64,000 nt of DNA from Vespula vulgaris (GCF_905475345.1 NC_066602.1:2473814-2537813); one strand, 5' to 3'; positions 1-13,483 are shown, counted from the stretch's first letter. Made by a program: numbers and translations. The notes: generated from the sequence alone by a model not told the origin.

Positions 1-321
1 CTAGCACGAACCACCAACGTCTGACTTGCAGACGATATTGCTACTTAATGCATTGCTGACCAATACCATTTTCACGGACACACAAGCACAGCGCACACTC
101 TCGTAGAGACTCATACAATCGAACGGTCGAACGTACAATGTGCAATCTAAATAGAATCGTCTAAATCTACCCGAGTTCTCCAAGGGGGAACGTAAAATAT
201 CCTATAACTGATCGAGATTAACAGAAAGAATTGCTTTTAAATATGTATATCCGAATTATCTAATACTAATTTTTTTTTCTTTTTTTCTCTTTTTTTTCTT
301 GAGATCTTAATGATCTTTTGG

Positions 322-323
<2 letters not shown>

Positions 324-355
<32 letters not shown>
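324..355. repeat. (AG)n microsatellite
   Basis: About 16 uninterrupted AG units. Confidence 0.95.
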
Positions 356-359
<4 letters not shown>

Positions 360-936
360 GAGAAAAAGAAGAGAACAAAAAATGAATTACAACGATTCGT
401 AGAAATTGCGAATAGTTCCACAACATATACTTTTTTTCTTTTTTTTTTCTATTCTTTCTTTCTCTTTTCTTTCTTTTTTTTTAAATCCCACAGACTTTTT
501 CCTTCTTTCCATTCAGGTACGAACCTATGTCCTCATCGCTCGAGTTCAATTGTGATTGATCACCGACGGTGATTGAGGGTTCAAAATGAAAGCCTCACCG
601 TGCCGTGACAAAGACAAAAAGACGAACCAATCCCTCCCTCTCTCCTCTTCCTTTTTCTTTCCATTCGTCCCCCGTTTTAACCCCCGAAGTCGATTCTCGA
701 ACTGTTCTCTTTTTAAAATCTGACTATCCTCACTTTTTTCTTCCTTCTCCCTGTACACCCTTTCGATCTTTCTTTCCCCTCTCTCTCTCTCTCTCTCTTT
801 CTTTCTCATTCTTTCTCTATCCCTTTCTCTTTCTCTTTCTCTTTCCCTTTTACTAAACTTCGGATCTCTGGCAGTAGCGCGGTGGAACGAATAATGGAGT
901 AAAATTTATACGACTCTCCATATCGGTACAATAAAA

Positions 937-1033
937 AGACAGACGGATAAGCAGACAGGCAGGCAGACAGACAGACGGACAGATAGACGGACGGATGGAC
1001 GGAGGAACGGATGGACGAACGGACGAACGGACA
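937..1033. repeat. Degenerate GACA/GACG/GGAC tetranucleotide array
   Basis: Tandem units GACA, GACG, GGCA, GGAT and GGAC drift along about 95 bp. Confidence 0.85.
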
Positions 1034-1408
1034 GAGGAGAGAAAGAGCCGGACAGAGCGATACTGGGTGCTGACACAAAGGAAGGATTAATTCTAAATAT
1101 CGTATACTTGCCGTGCTAAAAAGAGAAGGCGGAATCAGAGAAAGGTCTCTCCATCATCGGCGAGAAATCCAGCAGACTGATAAGTCATGTACTCTCACGA
1201 CTACGGTAGCAGCTACGAATCACTGCTTCAATGAGAAAGTCAGATAGGAAAGAAATCCGAGACGGATTTCGAGTAAAATAGAAAATAGAATTAGAGTAGG
1301 GGATTAAGTATTTTAATTGGATTCGACGTAATCGTCCCAATTTTTTTTTCATTCTTTCTTTCTTTTTTTTTTGTCAGTACTTCTATCTCTTTTGGTCTTT
1401 CTTTCATA

Positions 1409-1430
1409 CTCTCTCTCTCTCTCTCTCTCT
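1409..1430. repeat. (CT)n microsatellite
   Basis: Eleven CT units. Confidence 0.95.
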
Positions 1431-1688
1431 ATTTCTCCCTTCTCTCTCTTATTCTTAAACAAACTATCGAGTTTGTCTTGAGATCGGTAGGTGTAATAAA
1501 GACGACGTCTAGAAGAAGTCCTGGTCCCCCATAAAACGGTTAAAACGGCACGCGCGATTAGAGATTCCATTTGGTCTATTACGAGGAAGGATCGATATTA
1601 CGCGACCACACGAAATTCGCCGTAAAGTCGAACGAGAGCGTTTCGGAAGGGTGAGAATCGAGATAGAGGTAAAAAGATAGGGAGAATG

Positions 1689-1691
<3 letters not shown>

Positions 1692-1720
<29 letters not shown>
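1692..1720. repeat. (GA)n microsatellite
   Basis: About 14 GA units, followed by GAAA variants. Confidence 0.95.
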
Positions 1721-1723
<3 letters not shown>

Positions 1724-1875
1724 AAGAGAGAAAGAGAGAGACAGCACGTTGGCTTTCGAGGCGGATTAATCGTGAATTATCAATCGGCGGAGTCGAGTCG
1801 AAAGCCGAAGGAAGCAGTGGGACAAGAGGAGGACGAGCCTGACTGTAATGGTGTGGGAAAGGAATCGAGAGAAAT

Positions 1876-1922
1876 AGAAAGAGAAAGATATAGAGAAAGA
1901 GAAAGAGAAAGAGAAAGAGAAA
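1876..1922. repeat. (AGAA/AGAG)n purine repeat
   Basis: GAGAAA-type hexamers in tandem. Confidence 0.8.
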
Positions 1923-2400
1923 TAGAGAAAAAGGAACGTAGAGAAGCAGAGGGACCATCCTCTCTCCCCCTCTCTCTCTCTCTCTCTCTTTCTCTCTTTC
2001 CCTCTCCCTTTCTCCAAAGAGAGGAGAGCCTGGAGGGCTCGCTGAACGACGTTTCTGGTTAATCGCGTTTGCGGAAAAACGGAGATAATTCCCGTCGTCC
2101 GTCTGGACGATGGAGGCGTGGTACGATGTAGGTGGAGAAAGGTATAGGTTAGGTATAACCGGCCGCGCAAATCGTGAGCTCCGTTCGTTTCGAGGGGCTC
2201 TGAAGGGAGCTTGTCCGGAGAACGGCTCTACGTATGTACGTACGGCGTAGGTGGTTCTCTTTCTCTCTCTACTCTCTCTGTGTCTTTCTCTTTCTCTCTT
2301 TCTCTTTTCACGTACGAGAACAGGGGGGGTTCCGGAGAAAAGGAGGTAGGGTAGGGATTGATATTCGCGAGCACACGGAATTTTTAACTAGCCCGGCCGG

Positions 2401-4291
2401 CCTTTAGTCGTTCCGCCACGAAAGCGCAGCGGAAAAGTTATGAATCTAATTTTCAGCGTATTTTTGTCCCGTGCCCCGCCAACACCGTGTGTCTCCTTCC
2501 TTCTCTCTTTTTCTTTCTCTTTCTCTTTCTCGCTCTCTACGCCACCACTAGCAGTACCACCACCGCCATCACCACCACCATCGTCCACCTCTAAAAACCT
2601 CACACCCACCGGTTCGCACCTCGTTTTCCTCGCCATCGTCCTCTCGTGTAAACCATACTTCCAACCTCTATGGTCGAGACTGTTTCTACGCGATCTACCC
2701 CTTTCCTTTCCGTCCTTCTCCTCCATCTCTGTAGTCTCCTCTGACTCTCTTTTTATCTACGTATAACTAGAGATATACGTCTACGCGCTTATTCGCGTAT
2801 AGATATATTTACGTATATATATGTGTGTGTGTGTGTGTTACGTGTATATATATGTACGTACGTATGTTTACCGCTTTCGCGTAATAAAGCTTGCGAGCCC
2901 AGCTTCGTTAGGTTTTTATCTCGATCCAGAGAAGAAGGAAAAAAATTGATTTCGAAATACGTCCTTTCTTTCCTTCTCTTCTTTTGCCTGTTTGACTATA
3001 CGCATGTTTGCACGTTTCTTCCTTTTTTTTTCTTTCCTTTTTTCTCGTCGCATTTCTCTTTTTCTTCCCTCTCTCTCTTTCTCTCTCTTTCTTTTTTCCT
3101 TTCATTCTTTCCTTTCTCTCTCTCTCTCTCTCTACGATTTTTCACAACTCTTTTTCTTCGTAAAATAAAAAGATAAGAATCGACCGATATACACGTCATT
3201 TTTATGATAGACAAATTAACGTTCTACAGTTAGATAGTAATTAACGCCGACAATAGTAAAATGAACTCTGAAAAATGAAAAATGTTTCGTCTCGTTCAAA
3301 GGGCTACTTCGTAACGTACTAATTTTTCTTTAGATACGATTGTCATAATCGTTTCCATTTTTATCCCCCGTCGTTATCGCTCATTACGAATCGGAAGCAT
3401 AGCGTGAGAACGCGAAAGGATCGATAAATAATTCGAGGGGGTACTGGGCGAGTAAAATCGTTACCAACATCACGATCGTTACTTCCCCTCCCAGCTACTG
3501 TTTCCTTCTTGGATACAAAAGCGCTACTTTTCTCGATTTATCGGTCTCGCAAATCGAGCAGGTAATTTTCAAGCTTACCACTCCGTCACGGTTTGCGAAT
3601 GATAATTTCGGTTGATGCTTAGGAATACATACATATGTACGTACACTATTACATTTAGTCAACTACTACTGTGTGCTCACGTGAATAGACGACTTGACGA
3701 GCATGCGTATCGTAGTTTAGATCGACTCGTCGACTTCGTGCAACGTGCACTCGAGTCATGATAATACACCACCAACCACGGCCCGTTTCTATAAATCTCT
3801 GTTGACCCGATAAGAAAAAGATCGAGCCGCTAACGTTTGAACTACCTGAACTGGTCACCATCCCCTTTTCTATTCTTTCTATTCTTTCTACTTCTTTCTC
3901 TCTCTCTCTACTTTTCTCTTTTTTTTTTGTTTTTTTTTTATCGTTCCAAGCGATACGATACGACGTAACCCTGCCGACGGTTAAATCGAAGGACTCCGAG
4001 CTTTGATCTTCTCTTTCTCCTTTCTTCTTTTCTCTCTTCTTCTTCTACTTCCTCTTCCTCTTCTTCTTCTTCCTCTACTTACTCAAGAAACGAGCTCTTG
4101 ATGGAGTCTCGGCGAGCATCGCGTGCAAGCATCGCGAAGGTACCTATATTTAAAAGCGTAATAACGATACCATCGGAGCTTTTGCTGCAAGTAGATACGC
4201 ATCTCGACTGTAAACGGGGTGAGGAGTATGGCGAGTATATCGATCGATTTAAAGTCAAGCGATTTTTTTTAACTACATTTAAAGAACGTAG

Positions 4292-4324
<33 letters not shown>

Positions 4325-5000
4325 GTGTATGTGCGTAAATGTATCGTATCTTTGACCAATTTAATTGTCCATTTAATTTCTTAGATATACCTACGTACGT
4401 ACGTAGAGAAGAATAATTTGGATGAAAGGATAAGGAAGAGATAAAACGAGAGAATCAAAAAAAAGAAAGGATACATACATATACACACACATGCGCACAT
4501 AAAAGAGGGAGCAGAAAAGGTTCATCAGTGAGGTCGACGGAGGAAAGCGGCTTCTCCTACAACGAGTGAAGTCGAAATGCACGCGAGAGTCGAATACTCT
4601 CACATACATATACACCTTTCACACATATAAACATATAAACACGCACACATACTCGCAAACGTATCCAACTCCCTATACACGCTCACACGTACACGCGATT
4701 ACACGCGCTAGTGCATACGTAGACGCGATCGGAGGTACAACGCGGCGCCGGCAACGCACATACGAGAACCGAGTTTTACACATCGCGCAAAAGTTAGTTC
4801 CTAATTATTCAGATTTTCAAATTAATGTTTCAGCCGACAATGATGGAGCATCCGGATCGTCTTTCGTCTCCCTCTTTTTTTCCTTTATCGCTCGGACGCA
4901 AGCCAGACGTATGTACCACGCATACATGTATTTATATACTCATACATACACAGACTGTACGTACGTACATTGGCTAAAGCATATGAGAGAGTATCCTGGG
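2401..5000. other. Noncoding segment: mixed simple repeats and complex DNA
   Basis: Contains a TG tract (2822..2838), T-rich and CT-rich DNA (2990..3135), complex sequence at 3180..3860 with no recognised feature, an ACAT array (4291..4320) and a stretch of CACA/TACA-rich sequence (4590..4720). Confidence 0.65.
4291..4320. repeat. (ACAT)n microsatellite
   Basis: About seven TACA units. Confidence 0.95.
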
Positions 5001-5245
5001 CCGTTTACAACAAGCTCCCCGGGTCTCTTCCGCCTCCTTCTCGCGATTTTCTAGGGAATACCATTGGGGGAGGGAGAGAGAGTGGTTATTCGCGAAAATA
5101 CCGAAAACTGATTCTTTTCCATTCGTGAGTACCTATGCCCTTCCTTCCTTCCTTTATTATTTTTTTTTTTTACTTTCTTTTTTCTTTTTCTTTTTTTTTC
5201 TTTCTTTTTTTTCTCTATATCCCTCTATCTCTCCACCTCGAGTAG

Positions 5246-5248
<3 letters not shown>

Positions 5249-5279
<31 letters not shown>
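5249..5279. repeat. (GT)n microsatellite
   Basis: About 15 TG units. Confidence 0.95.
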
Positions 5280-5283
<4 letters not shown>

Positions 5284-5599
5284 CTACATGTGAGTACGTA
5301 CGAAAGGACTTTGTAATTTCTAACGAGTGAAAAAACGAAGTTCGACCACTCAGTGAACGCACGGTGGGGGATTTTCGTCAAAGTTTTCTCTTCTTTTTTT
5401 ATCTTGTATTTGTTTTTTTTTTTTTTTTTTTAATTATTTTATTTCGTCTTTCCTTACGTTTCTCTTTCTCTTTAGATTTCTCGAATAAATTATATGGTAT
5501 GTGGTATGCATCATCGTGGTAATAACGATGATATTAAAGAACTTTTTCGTAACGTTAGGAAAAGTTTTATCTCGTTCAATGATAGAAAATATAAGGTAA

Positions 5600-5619
5600 G
5601 AGAGAGAGAGAGAGAGAGA
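5600..5619. repeat. (AG)n microsatellite
   Basis: Ten AG units. Confidence 0.95.
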
Positions 5620-5953
5620 AAGAACTATCTCTATTTCTTTAGAGTGAGAACGCTAAGTATTGAGTTGAGCCTTGTCCGTTTATTAGAGCTTATCGTTTAT
5701 TGCTTACACTTTTGGTTCCACTGCCGACGAAGAAGACGAAGTAAGACGAAGAAGACGAAAAAGACGACGACAATATGGCGACGTTATCAAATAGCATGCG
5801 TTGAGACTTCGTAGACCGTACGGACGATATGGTACGTACGGGGGTCCGCCTTGTTCTACGTGCTCGCAAGAAATACGATGCCACCACCACCTTATGTTAG
5901 GTGGAATGAGTCAAACGGAAGATAAGAGGAACGAACGATCAAATCGACGAGAG

Positions 5954-5992
5954 GAGAGAGAGAGAAAGAGAGAGAGAGAGAGATATATATAT
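5954..5992. repeat. (GA)n joined to (TA)n
   Basis: GA units with one AAG interruption, then ATATATATA. Confidence 0.9.
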
Positions 5993-6259
5993 AACGAGGT
6001 TAAAAGCAAAAAGGGAATTAGGAGTGATTCAATGAAAGATAAAATTCTTAATTAAACGATAAAAATTATTCCGTTTCATTTCTTTTCCTCTACTTCCAAT
6101 CATAAACGTTTTCGAAAAATCGAAATAAAAAAGAAAAAGAAAATGGCTTAACGTTTAGTTTCCTATACACGTCTTATTTGTTTTGTCATATTAGGTCGTG
6201 TTAGATAAAAGAAAGAAGATAAAAAATTGTAACAAAAAAGAATAAGAATAAGAAAAAAA

Positions 6260-6264
<5 letters not shown>

Positions 6265-6302
<38 letters not shown>
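6265..6302. repeat. (AG)n microsatellite
   Basis: About 19 uninterrupted AG units. Confidence 0.95.
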
Positions 6303-6306
<4 letters not shown>

Positions 6307-7142
6307 TTTCATATCGTAAATCACGAAAATGGAATACGATCGGCGTGAACACGAATGTGTGAATGTGTACTGCAACGATAACGTTATCTCGTACCTTCCG
6401 ATGCAAATCGCGATGGCGACACCTGTATTTTTGCGCTCATCAAATGTATCGTTAAATATATCTATACGTAAATACATACATACATATATATATACATATC
6501 TAATTCTCATTAGGCTTATTTCGATGATCTGTTTTTTTCTTCTCTTTTCTTTTTTATAAATAGTATTCTTCTTTCCTTTTTATTTTTCATCACGATCGTT
6601 TCTAATCCTAATACAAATCTCGTTATCTCTAAGGAATCTCCGTTTCTCGTTCCTTTCCTTTCTTCTTTTATCGTTGTTTCCTTTCTTATCTTTCTTTTTT
6701 CTTCTGCATTTTTTTTTTTTTTTTGATTCGATCTCTATCGTAAAAAAAAATTGGTCGAAATTCTGACCAACCGGTAGGTATCTTTCTCATTGCAGAGATT
6801 CGACTCTCTAGTTGCGCAAATCGTACTCTTGGCGCGAGAAAGAGGGCGACTTTCTACGAGCAGACTGTAAGGGTAATATGTAGAAAGAGAGAGATACACA
6901 GAGAGAGAAAGAGAGACAGAGAGAGAGAGAGGGTGGTGTTGGAGGAGGAAAGGAAGGGTGAGATGGGAGGCGAGGGAGTTATTCCGCGAGTTTCTATATT
7001 TTGTTCTACTTCAAACTTACGAAATGAATATCTAACGATATTGGCTCTCCTGGCGTCCCGCACAAGCCGACCACGAAACCCATCGCCGTACGAACCGTAG
7101 AGAGGAAGTGAGAAAAAGACAGATGAGAGACGAAAAGAGATA

Positions 7143-7149
<7 letters not shown>

Positions 7150-7173
<24 letters not shown>
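7150..7173. repeat. (GA)n microsatellite
   Basis: Twelve GA units. Confidence 0.95.
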
Positions 7174-8075
7174 TAGCCAACACACAGCGAGGCCCTCGTA
7201 AGCACTCGTTGCACTTCCTCTAACCCACGTAATTTTTGCTCGAGTGCAAATATTCCCAGGTTTTTACCATACCTCTCCTCTCTTTCTCTCTCTCTTTTTC
7301 TCTTGACGTTCCCTTGCCCCACTCCACCTCAGCCTACCCCCCACTAACTCTACTATCCTCGAATTTACCCTCGAAAAAAACCTCAAATTGGGAATCCTTA
7401 CAACGTATTTCGAAAGTACCGAAGAATATAAATACCGACTACTGTGTAATAGAAAATGATTTCGAACCATTATTTTTTCTTTTCTTTCTTCTTTTTTTTT
7501 TCTTTCTTTTTTAACGAAACAGAGAAGAAACGTGTTAGATAAAAGTTTTATTCTCCTATGATGATAATTCGCAGAGAAAGAAAGAGAGATATATATATAT
7601 ATATACACATACGTAGATATATTTATTTCAATGAAATAAGATATATGTGGGTATAAAGTAATCGTCTGTTCTCTGGAAAAGGTTTTAATCGGATTGTCCA
7701 TTCGTTTATACGAGCCCAAAGACTATTCAGTATATGGGTCTCCTCTTTTGTGGATGATTTGCTCGAAAGAATATTCATTGTATACGAAGATAAAAGCACC
7801 GAAAGCTCTCCATCTTCGTAGTCTCTCCTATTGTACCGGCTAATCCGTCCACTCGGAATAAGTCTAATCGGTTTTATGGCGCACGACGAATCACGAAAAT
7901 ATAGGTGTGCCAACACCAATGCCGTATCAAAGGCCAATTAAATGCACCTATGTCAATGTGCATACATAACGCTTACATATTTATATATATATATGTGTAT
8001 ATATATTAAAAGTAAACGATCGTACACTAAGAGACTCTTTACGTACGATCTGCGTGCGGTCTATATTCGAAGTTT

Positions 8076-8444
8076 ATGATAAAATTTATATATGTTTCGT
8101 CCGAGGTTTCGAATAAGCACCGATTGTTTGTCGCGCCGTACCGTCGTCTATTGCGCACTCGATTGCTCCTTATCGCAATAATTATCAGTAAATCTTCCTA
8201 TCAGAGCAAATATGCTAATATCGTTATGGATATACATTTAGCGTACCTATCATTGACATCATCACCGATATACCACGTGCCACTCGATGAAAAGACCTCG
8301 CTTATTACGATCAACTTTCTCATCACGGTTGCTATGCGATCGGTCGTAGATAATATCTTTGTAGGAAATTTTAACCTAAAATATAACTGTCCCGTTGAAA
8401 TGTTCATTTATCAATTTTACGTTCGAATCGATCGTACTCGATAA
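8076..8444 (+). other. Low-confidence open frame with ATG in repeat-poor DNA
   Basis: A 122-codon ATG-started frame with mixed, not low-complexity, composition; it includes LTSSPIYHVPLDEKTSLITI and hydrophobic stretches near residues 28-38. No family is recognised, there is no visible promoter or intron context, and an opposing frame is open on the minus strand. Chance is a realistic explanation. Confidence 0.12.
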
Positions 8445-9799
8445 AAATATCCTTTAGAAATTTCGTCTTAATAAATTTATTATAGATATGTAATACGTAT
8501 ATATGTATATATATATATATATTTATCGATCTCCTCCAACATTCCTTAATCAATTTTATCATAATATTAATTATCAAAGAATGGATCTTTAATCCGTTTT
8601 ATACGTTCTACTTCGTGATCGATACGAAGTTATTACGAGAAAAGGAAAATAAAGGAGAGGATGGAGAAAAAAAACTGAGAAACCAAAGCAAACGAAATAA
8701 ACGAAATGAAACGAAATAAAAAAAATGTGTTAAGGAAAAAAGGAAGCGGCAAAAAAAAAAAAAGGAAAAGGGAAGGAAGGGTTTCTCGTTCGAGAATATC
8801 AACGTAAAAAGATCTCTTTCCCTCTCTTACTCGGAGGTAAGCGACGTGTGGTAGGAGGAACGAAGCATATATCTACGAGAGAAGAGGATCGCGTTCTCTC
8901 GGTTATTTCTTGATCTACCGTTCCCGGTACATTAGCCAACGTGTTTTGAAACACTCGGCGAGCATGTTTGTGTTGGCACCCGTAACACGGTCTCTCACTT
9001 TCATCTATTCGCGATACGTCCTTCTTCTCTCTTTCTCCCCCTTCTACCTCCTTCTAAACTCCTTCGGATTCTAACTTGTAAAAGACACGCGATGAGGATC
9101 GAGAGAAAAGGATCGAAGAAAACGAGAAACCGATCCCTCTTTATAACACTTTTTACCATCACCAGATGGTTTCTTTCCAACACGGATATTTTTTTTCCTC
9201 TCTCTCTCTCTTTTTTTTTCCTTTTTTTTTTTATTATTCTCTCTTTACGGTTCTACATTTATCCATTTCGTGTTTCATTAGATATACTGTATACATTTTA
9301 TCACGATAGATTACACTCTTCTTCATTGTTTTATTTCGATTAATTACTTATTATTTCAACAGTATTAATACGCCCACGTTTATTGCAATTACTTTTTACA
9401 AACACTAGTAAATAATCATTTTACGATCCCAATGAAATTTACTTCATTTTGTAGTATTCCTTTCCACGTGCTTTCTCTCTCTACTTTTATTCTCGCGATA
9501 ACAAAAATTAATCTATTTCCGCGAAGTGGACGTCGCGTCATTCGCTTCGCGAACATTTTTTTTTCTCTCCCCCATCGTTCGTAAATTTTGTTTAAATAAT
9601 CTCTACCTCGGAAGATCAAAGAAACCAAACGGAAAGATAGAAAAAGCTCGGTCAGTTGCGTTGAGAGCGTTTAGAGAAATGACGATTTGAATTGGTTTAG
9701 CAAGTGTTTCCCAAAACTGTAATTACCGTCGATCGTTTGTCTATAGAGAAAACACTCATGGCTATTTTCAAAGAATTTATTTTGTGGATAAATACTCTC

Positions 9800-9822
9800 C
9801 CTCTCTCTCTCTCTCTCTCTCT
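9800..9822. repeat. (CT)n microsatellite
   Basis: Eleven CT units. Confidence 0.95.
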
Positions 9823-10215
9823 TTCTCGTTCTTCTTATTACAACGAATGTGCAAAATCTAATGCGTCGATAAAACGTATATGAAAATAAATCGAACGACT
9901 ACGATTCGAAACTTAAGAATTCGTTTAATGACCGAAACGAAATTCGAAACGGCCATTTCCTCGCGGAATCGAGCAAAGCGCGATATTTCGTACGGCGCGT
10001 AGTTTCAATAACACTGATGCCGCATCGACGTTGCACAACCGGAAACGGAAACAATCCAGTATGAGCTAGAAGCATGCTTATCATCGTATTATCAATCGCT
10101 TAGAGAGCAGGCTCGCAATTATTTTTCCCTTATATTCTTCAAACTCATTTCATATTGCATGCGGTTATAGCCACATCCTATCCGGGAAAAAATTTCTACG
10201 TATCTTTCTTTCTCT

Positions 10216-10248
10216 TTATTTATCTTATTTATTTATTTATTTATTTAT
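10216..10248. repeat. (TTTA)n microsatellite
   Basis: About seven TTTA units with one interrupted unit. Confidence 0.9.
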
Positions 10249-10410
10249 TCGATACAAGATAACGAGTATTTCATTTCTCGAATGAATTCGATTCCTATAA
10301 CAATTGCGTTCTATTATTATTTCTATCTATACGAAACATTCTATATAAATTTTCGTAATATACACAGGCACGCACATATACACGTGTATGTACGTAATTA
10401 TATATAACGC

Positions 10411-10411
<1 letters not shown>

Positions 10412-10449
<38 letters not shown>
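10412..10449. repeat. (TA)n microsatellite
   Basis: Nineteen TA units. Confidence 0.95.
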
Positions 10450-10455
<6 letters not shown>

Positions 10456-10747
10456 CGAATATTTTGAAAATGATTAAATATACGGATTGAAATATTATAC
10501 GACTTGAAATTGAGAAATGTTTAATAAATGTTTCAAGAGAATTGAAAAATATTAAACCACGGCACGTTATTTATATTTATATTTATATTTATACAAGTAC
10601 CTACGATTTGTCGTAAAACAAAGCTATATTATTTTCTTTCTTTCCTTCGTTCGTTGTTCTCTCTTTCCTTTTCTTTTCCGTTCTTTCTTTATTCAAATTA
10701 GTGAGTCACCGGAGCTAGAGGAGTGATTTATTTTCAGATATACCGCC

Positions 10748-10749
<2 letters not shown>

Positions 10750-10787
<38 letters not shown>
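10750..10787. repeat. (CT)n microsatellite
   Basis: About 19 TC units. Confidence 0.95.
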
Positions 10788-10790
<3 letters not shown>

Positions 10791-10930
10791 GATTTTCAAA
10801 AACGAACGAAGAAACGATCGCGAGCGATAGTCTTCTCCGTTGAAACATTAAACTATGTGGCACATCCGAGGCAATCCGTTTGGACGTGTGCCTTGGCTGG
10901 TATAGTCATCGCGAAAAAGAGAGAAAGAGA

Positions 10931-10934
<4 letters not shown>

Positions 10935-10963
<29 letters not shown>
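10935..10963. repeat. (GA)n microsatellite
   Basis: About 14 GA units. Confidence 0.95.
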
Positions 10964-10965
<2 letters not shown>

Positions 10966-11131
10966 TGAAAGGCATTAAGATAATTGGCATCGGTGACGTG
11001 GATTGCTGCGAAAGATCGCTACTTTGACGAAACTGAAATACGAATGCGAATTAACGCGAGTTTCTTGTCGAACGATGATCAATTTGATAAGAGGAATGTC
11101 ACGATAATAATGATTTTATTATCTTTTATTT

Positions 11132-11168
11132 TCTTTCTTTCTTTCTTTCTTTCTTTTTTTCTTTCTTT
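11132..11168. repeat. (CTTT)n microsatellite
   Basis: About eight TTTC units with a T-run interruption. Confidence 0.9.
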
Positions 11169-11717
11169 CAACGATAGATCGTTCGCAACGAACAAATGTT
11201 CGTTCCATTCGTCGAAATGATTTCAACCAGATACGTTAATATTACTTTCAAACGATCGAGAGGCTCGATCACGTGCCGATATAAAACCAATGGTTATAAG
11301 TTTTATTTATAAAACGAATATATACTAATCTAGACTATTTAGAGTTCGGTAGGACGATCAATGACAATGATTATATTAGTGATTTTATTAGCTCGTATCT
11401 AAAAGTGTATTTAACTCAGTTTAATACTCGAGTATATTAATACACATATAATACAACCTATATTATTAATACACACATATAACTAATGTAATTAATGTCG
11501 ATGGAAAACGCGTGCCAATAGATTTCTCAAAAATTCCAAAGCACTTGGACAAATTTCAATGTCAGAAATTCGATGATTCTCTACAAATATTTCTCTTTCT
11601 CTTTAAAAGAGATAAGAGAAATAAGAGAATGCTTGACGTTAATGCGTTCGTGTCGCTCGTTATTGTCACCGATGTGTCTCCCTTTCTTTCTTTCTTTTTT
11701 TTTTTCTTTCCTTCTCC

Positions 11718-11724
<7 letters not shown>

Positions 11725-11756
<32 letters not shown>
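11725..11756. repeat. (CT)n microsatellite
   Basis: About 15 CT units preceded by CCCTCT variants. Confidence 0.95.
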
Positions 11757-11761
<5 letters not shown>

Positions 11762-12246
11762 TTCCGAGTTGATATTTTTACCGGTTTCGTTACACAGCAG
11801 TAACACGACGAACGTACTACGTTTCGATGACGAGTATCTTTTCCTCGAACGTAATATGGATCCTCCGTTTATTCGATTACATCGGATAACGATTCTAATA
11901 CGATCCACTATCCCTTTACTACGATGATCGGATCTTAATTATCAAAGAACGAAACGAAAACACGCGTCTGTTTTTCAGCATGTATCGACAATCGGTTTGT
12001 CGATTTCCGACGATTAAGATATACCAAACCATCCCCCCTCCTTCTACCCTCTCCCACCACCACGCCCTTCTCCACCATCCACCCTATCGATACACGACTG
12101 ATAGCTCGTGCAAAAACGATAATCAACGAAATCGTATCGCCTCGTTATCCCATCCAAAGTAATTAGATCATTCCCCGTCACTATTCACAGGAGCCAGCAC
12201 ATTATTTACTCCGTCGTTATCATCCTCCCTCTTTCTCCTCGCCTTT

Positions 12247-12292
12247 CTTCTTCTTCTTCTTCTTCCCCTCCTCCTCCTCCTCCTCCTCCTCC
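12247..12292. repeat. (CTT)n followed by (CCT)n
   Basis: Six CTT units pass into eight CCT units. Confidence 0.95.
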
Positions 12293-13023
12293 CTCCTTCT
12301 CTTCTCTTCTTCCTTCTTCTTTCTCTTTCACCCCCACTACTTTACCTTACTTCTCTTCCACATCGCATTGGCGCGATGCGAACGGCACACCAAACTTCCA
12401 TTAGCATCCCTTTAATCGGGGAATAATAAAAAAAATCATTTCGACGTCCCTTTTTCTATCGCTTATTCTCAATAAAGACATTGTACGCGTCGAGCAAAAA
12501 ATTCTTATCTATTATAGTTAAAAGGCACCGTCGATTTCATCGTCGAATATTCCAGGAAAGAAAAGAAGAAGAAGAAGAAGAAGAAGAGGAGGAGGAAGAA
12601 GATGTGAATGATGACGAGAAGAGAATGAAATAAATAGTAAATAAGAGAGAAAGAGAAGAGAATCACAGAACGATCGGATAGACAGAGAGAGACAGGATCA
12701 ACGGCGACGGATGAAAGGGACGTTCGAAGGGATGAGATCGGAGATTATCGGCTTCGAGGATTACAACAACGGAGAGTGGAGGATCCTCCGAAGGCTTCGA
12801 AGCAAACGATTTTCTTCTCGATGTTGGAAAAGAAAGAGAAGAACTTGGAGAAGGGTAGGCGTGAAAGAAGAGAGAGAGAGAGAGAGAGAGACAGAGAGTC
12901 AAAGCGAGAGCTCGAGTGACTGTTATTGGCTCTAAGGAGGATACTTATTGAACTCTTAGCGGCTTTTTTTATCACTCCTTTCTCACGCTTTAAGTGTTTT
13001 CGGCTTTTGTTTAAGGGCCAACC

Positions 13024-13034
13024 CTTCTTCTTCT

Positions 13035-13077
<43 letters not shown>
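13024..13077. repeat. (TTC)n followed by (CT)n
   Basis: Five TTC units, then about 18 CT units. Confidence 0.95.
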
Positions 13078-13080
<3 letters not shown>

Positions 13081-13435
13081 AACTTCTTCGAGATTCAGGT
13101 TAGCATTATGCGCACTCGAGACGTGCCACGTTCGCTTGCCAACCCCTTTCCTTCCCCTAAGATTTTTACGATGCCGATATCTCTCTCTTTCTCTCTCGTA
13201 GTACATCGTATCGTAAACTAAACGGGCAGAGCACGCCACGTAAAGGGATGACATGTAGGGTGAATAGGGAGGGGGAAAGCTGTGCCAACTACCACTTAAG
13301 CTTTTTTCCCCAGGTTAGGTGCGAAAAATTCCGGTTATGGGGATAACTAGTTTTCCACATTATCCGAACGAAGCAACGGTGTCTCTCTTCTCTTTATTTC
13401 TCTTTTTTTCTCTACATCTATCTTTCTTTATCTAC

Positions 13436-13452
13436 ATATATATATATATATC

Positions 13453-13483
<31 letters not shown>

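Larger units (their letters stand above)
1..2400. other. Noncoding segment: GA/CT tracts and a GACA-family array
   Basis: Holds (AG)n at 324..355, CT tracts near 779..798, 1409..1430 and 1971..1989, GA tracts at 1692..1720 and 1876..1922, and a degenerate GACA/GACG array at 937..1033. The complex DNA between them (1081..1340, 1560..1680, 2050..2240) shows nothing I recognise. Confidence 0.7.
5001..8470. other. Noncoding segment: dense GA/GT repeats, then low-repeat DNA
   Basis: GT and GA tracts at 5249..5279, 5600..5619, 5954..5985, 6265..6302 and 7150..7173, plus GAC/GAA codon-like repeats at 5718..5772. From about 7620 to 8450 the DNA is unusually free of simple repeats and carries open frames on both strands (see findings), but no recognised gene. 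Confidence 0.6.
8471..12400. other. Noncoding segment: AT-rich with long TA and CT tracts
   Basis: Includes a TTTA array (10216..10248), TA (10412..10449), CT (9800..9822, 10750..10787, 11725..11756), GA (10935..10963), CTTT (11132..11168) and CTT/CTC (12247..12292). Other parts show no recognised feature. Confidence 0.65.

Noticed and set aside
937..1033. Possible CRISPR-like array
   Set aside because: It is a degenerate tetranucleotide repeat with no repeat-spacer structure, and the genome is eukaryotic.
1509..1958. 149-codon minus-strand frame
   Set aside because: Mostly S/L/F from GA tracts on the plus strand; the rest has no family resemblance.
2140..2165. TTAGG-like telomeric motif
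   Set aside because: A single unit; no array.
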